Positions 62,291 to 64,000 of a stretch of 64,000 nucleotides of DNA are shown here, piece after piece. Numbering within the stretch: the stretch's first letter is position 1; every line of letters starts with the position of its first letter. The stretch spans positions 44,120-108,119 of the forward strand of contig JAAXCX010000010.1 of NCBI GenBank assembly GCA_013036105.1, read 5' to 3'. The translations under genes were made by a program, and so were the position numbers. The notes beneath the pieces were generated by a model, which was not told where the DNA came from, made no database searches, and saw only the letters and a list, made by a program, of their open reading frames with translations. Origin of the DNA: Vulcanimicrobiota bacterium (lineage in GTDB: Bacteria; Vulcanimicrobiota; Vulcanimicrobiia; Vulcanimicrobiales; Vulcanimicrobiaceae).

Positions 62291-63141
62291 AACTGCCCGT
62301 CATCGAGCCGCGGCGAGGCGATTTCACGCAAGCACCGGCGATCAATCCGGAGCTGACCGCGCAGTGGCTCGAAGCATTTCTGCGCGACGAACTCATCGCC
62401 GGACGCAGCATAGAACGCGCGGTTGTGGGACTTTCCGGCGGCGTTGATTCGGCCGTGACGGCGTACTTGTGCGCTCGCGCGCTCGGCGCAAAAAACGTCT
62501 ATGGCGTGCGCATGCCTTTCAAACATTCGAGCCCGTCGAGTTTGAGCGACGCGCACCTCGTTACCGAAGCGCTGGGCATCAACGAGTCCACGATCGACAT
62601 CACCGCTGCAGCTGACGGTTACCTCCAATTCGAACCCGATGCCGACGCACGCCGCCGCGGAAACGTGCTGGCTCGCTTGCGCATGCTCGTGCTCTTCGAT
62701 CAATCCGCGAAACTGGGTGCGCTGCCCGTCGGCACCGGAAACAAAACCGAACGGCTGCTGGGATACTTCACGTGGCACGCCGACGATTCGCCGCCCGTCA
62801 ACCCGATCGGCGATCTCTATAAGTCGCAAGTGTGGAAGCTGGCGGAGTATCTGGGCGTTCCTCAACCGCTTATCGAGAAAGCTCCGAGCGCCGATCTGGA
62901 AGCGAATCAAACCGACGAGGGTGACTTAGGCATTACCTACGTGAAGGCCGACGCCATCCTCTCGCGCATCCTCGAAGGCTACACCAACGACCAGCTCGCC
63001 GGGCGCGGTTTCGATCGCAGCGAAGTAGAGATCGTGCGCAAGCGCTTGGACAGCACGCATTGGAAGCGGCACTTGCCGACCACCGCGATGCTTTCGAATA
63101 CAGCGATCAACGAGTTCTATCTGCGGCCGGTGGACTTTTAA
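62287..63141 (+). CDS. nadE: NAD synthetase (ammonia-dependent type)
   Basis: The 284-residue protein adenylates deamido-NAD and amidates it. It shows the P-loop AVVGLSGGVDSAVTAYLCA near residue 50, GTGNKTERLLGYFTWHADD, NPIGDLYKSQVWKLAEYLG and EAPSADL-like ADLEANQTDE. It lacks its own glutaminase domain; the nitrilase gene just upstream is the likely partner. ATG overlaps that gene's stop. Confidence 0.94.
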   Translation: MKLPVIEPRRGDFTQAPAINPELTAQWLEAFLRDELIAGRSIERAVVGLSGGVDSAVTAYLCARALGAKNVYGVRMPFKHSSPSSLSDAHLVTEALGINESTIDITAAADGYLQFEPDADARRRGNVLARLRMLVLFDQSAKLGALPVGTGNKTERLLGYFTWHADDSPPVNPIGDLYKSQVWKLAEYLGVPQPLIEKAPSADLEANQTDEGDLGITYVKADAILSRILEGYTNDQLAGRGFDRSEVEIVRKRLDSTHWKRHLPTTAMLSNTAINEFYLRPVDF

Positions 63142-63143
63142 TC

Positions 63144-63710
63144 TTGCGCAATCCCTATTTTCCGGTCGGGCTGAATCTGGGCGGCCGCGACTGCGTCGTC
63201 ATCGGAAACGATCGTGAGGCGCAAGAGAAGAGCGCGGCGCTGCGGGAATGCGATGCCGCCGTTCGCCGTATCGAAGATCCGGCCGTTCTTCGCGACGAGG
63301 ATGTGACGGGTGCATTCCTCGTGATATCGACGCCGCAGGACGAGGCGCTTTCCGCGCGGCTGCGCGCACTAGCCGACCGCGAACGCTTTCTGCTCTGCTG
63401 TATCGATCAGCCCATGCATGGCTTCGTCGCGATGCTGGCGATTGCGAAGGCCGGCCCGGTACGGGTGGCGATCTCGACCGCCGGACTCGCGCCGCGAGTC
63501 GGCAAGCTTATAAAGGAAGGGCTGCAGCGCGCAATGGACGCCCGCTTCGCGCGGTTCGCCGAAGCGATTGCAGCTCGTCGTGAGGATGTGAGGCGGCAAA
63601 ATCCCGCCGCCGAAGACTCCGCCGTTCGGCGGGAGGCGATGATAGAAGCGGCCCACGGTTTCGAGGCCGAGGTCTCGTTTCGTTATCCGGGCTGGTTCGA
63701 AGAGCGGTAA
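63144..63710 (+). CDS. Precorrin-2 dehydrogenase/siroheme-synthase N-terminal-like protein
   Basis: The 188-residue protein aligns with the CysG/MET8 N-terminal type: NPYFPVGLNLGGRDCVVIGN, LVISTPQDEALSARLRAL, CCIDQPMHGFVAMLAI and VRVAISTAGLAPRVGKLIKE. The usual glycine-rich NAD loop (GGG) is reduced to VIGNDREAQEKS, so activity is uncertain. TTG 63144 is 2 nt after the nadE stop. No uroporphyrinogen methyltransferase is adjacent. cinA overlaps its stop (TAATG). Confidence 0.78.
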   Translation: MRNPYFPVGLNLGGRDCVVIGNDREAQEKSAALRECDAAVRRIEDPAVLRDEDVTGAFLVISTPQDEALSARLRALADRERFLLCCIDQPMHGFVAMLAIAKAGPVRVAISTAGLAPRVGKLIKEGLQRAMDARFARFAEAIAARREDVRRQNPAAEDSAVRREAMIEAAHGFEAEVSFRYPGWFEER

Positions 63711-64000
63711 TGCCCTCGGTCGAGATCGTCGCGGTCGGCACCGAAATGCTGCTCGGACAGCTCGTCGATACAAACACGCCGTTCATTGCCGGCAAGCTCG
63801 CCGAAAACGGCGTGGACGTCTTTGCCACGCACGCGGTCGGCGATAACCGGCAGCGCATCGCCGAAATGATTCGCGCAGCGCAAGCCGTTTCCTGGATTTC
63901 TCGGAACAGGAAGTACCAAGCGCTTTACCAGCGCGTCGCCGTAGATGTGCCAGGCATCCACGATATTGCCGAGTGGGCTCAAGGTACCGTCGGCAACGCG
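63710..64000 (+). CDS. cinA: CinA/competence-damage-inducible N-terminal (MoCF) domain, truncated or interrupted
   Basis: The reading frame begins with a good CinA start: EIVAVGTEMLLGQLVDTNTP and AGKLAENGVDVFATHAVGDN. It runs for about 56 residues (to about 63880). After that the frame stays open to the window edge, but the sequence (SWISRNRKYQALYQRVAV) no longer resembles the MoCF domain, which should continue with a TTGGLGPT-like block. The gene may be interrupted by an insertion, or the assembly may be chimeric here. Confidence 0.7.
   Translation, partial: MPSVEIVAVGTEMLLGQLVDTNTPFIAGKLAENGVDVFATHAVGDNRQRIAEMIRAAQAVSWISRNRKYQALYQRVAVDVPGIHDIAEWAQGTVGNA

Overview
The window is an almost gap-free, gene-dense, high-GC bacterial chromosome segment with no rRNA, CRISPR array, transposase or prophage. 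Genes commonly overlap by 1 to 30 bases, and GTG and TTG starts are frequent. The gene content is diderm-compatible: RseP, a LolA-like periplasmic protein, TonB-like C-terminal domain and lipoproteins. Several gene orders are typical of Terrabacteria: recG near rsmD-coaD followed by a YlbL-like Lon/PDZ protease, and an Amj-type flippase. A lineage such as Eremiobacterota/Vulcanimicrobiota (WPS-2) would fit, but that is an inference from gene order and composition only.

Layout. 1-1.1 kb (minus): two tandem DUF4239 membrane proteins, the first cut by the window edge. 1.2-1.35 kb: tRNA-Gly(CCC) and tRNA-Cys(GCA), running straight into panE, recG, a secreted M16 peptidase, a HAD hydrolase, rsmD, coaD, a coiled-coil protein and the YlbL-like protease (to 10.3 kb). 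10.3-15.2 kb: a DUF2249-Crp/Fnr fusion regulator, thiolase, membrane thioredoxin, two uncharacterised proteins and an enoyl-CoA hydratase. 15.2-21 kb: phoU, a PLP enzyme, exported proteins, an FkbM methyltransferase, an OBAP/DUF1264 protein and an orphan ATP-grasp-like protein. 21.1-29.1 kb: a Cof phosphatase, then sulfur-carrier/molybdopterin genes (moaD, moaE, moeB with rhodanese, and moaA further on) mixed with a hydrolase, PhzF, an aldo/keto reductase, queG and a LolA-like protein.

29.1-32.5 kb holds an ECF sigma factor, an anti-sigma factor fused to a TonB C-terminal domain, a lipoprotein cytochrome c and a DNA photolyase, arranged like a light or oxidative stress island. 33-36.6 kb: an ABC exporter, a GT39 glycosyltransferase and csrA. 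36.8-45.2 kb is the conserved rpsB-tsf-pyrH-frr-(small ORF)-uppS-cdsA-dxr-rseP-ispG run that joins translation, UMP kinase, isoprenoid and phospholipid synthesis. It is preceded by a promoter and a structured leader. 45.2-52.8 kb: an amino-acid permease, a PduO-type cobalamin adenosyltransferase, a GH79-like protein with altered catalytic positions, an archaeal-type proS, an M16 processing protease and Amj. 52.8-59 kb is a surface-polysaccharide block (TPR lipoprotein, GT-C-like membrane protein, GT39, GtrA, PIG-V-like mannosyltransferase). 59-64 kb: glpX, a disulfide oxidoreductase, a nitrilase overlapping nadE (a likely split glutamine-dependent NAD synthetase), a siroheme dehydrogenase-like gene and the start of cinA, whose similarity stops abruptly near 63.88 kb.

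The points most worth a second look are the anti-sigma/TonB fusion with its photolyase neighbourhood, the DUF2249-Crp regulator, a perfect hairpin containing the HAD start codon, the rpsB leader, a palindromic repeat inserted in frame in queG, the degenerate GH79-like protein, the split NAD synthetase, and panE initiating 8 nt after a tRNA. No single locus stands out as an unmistakably new defence or biosynthetic system.
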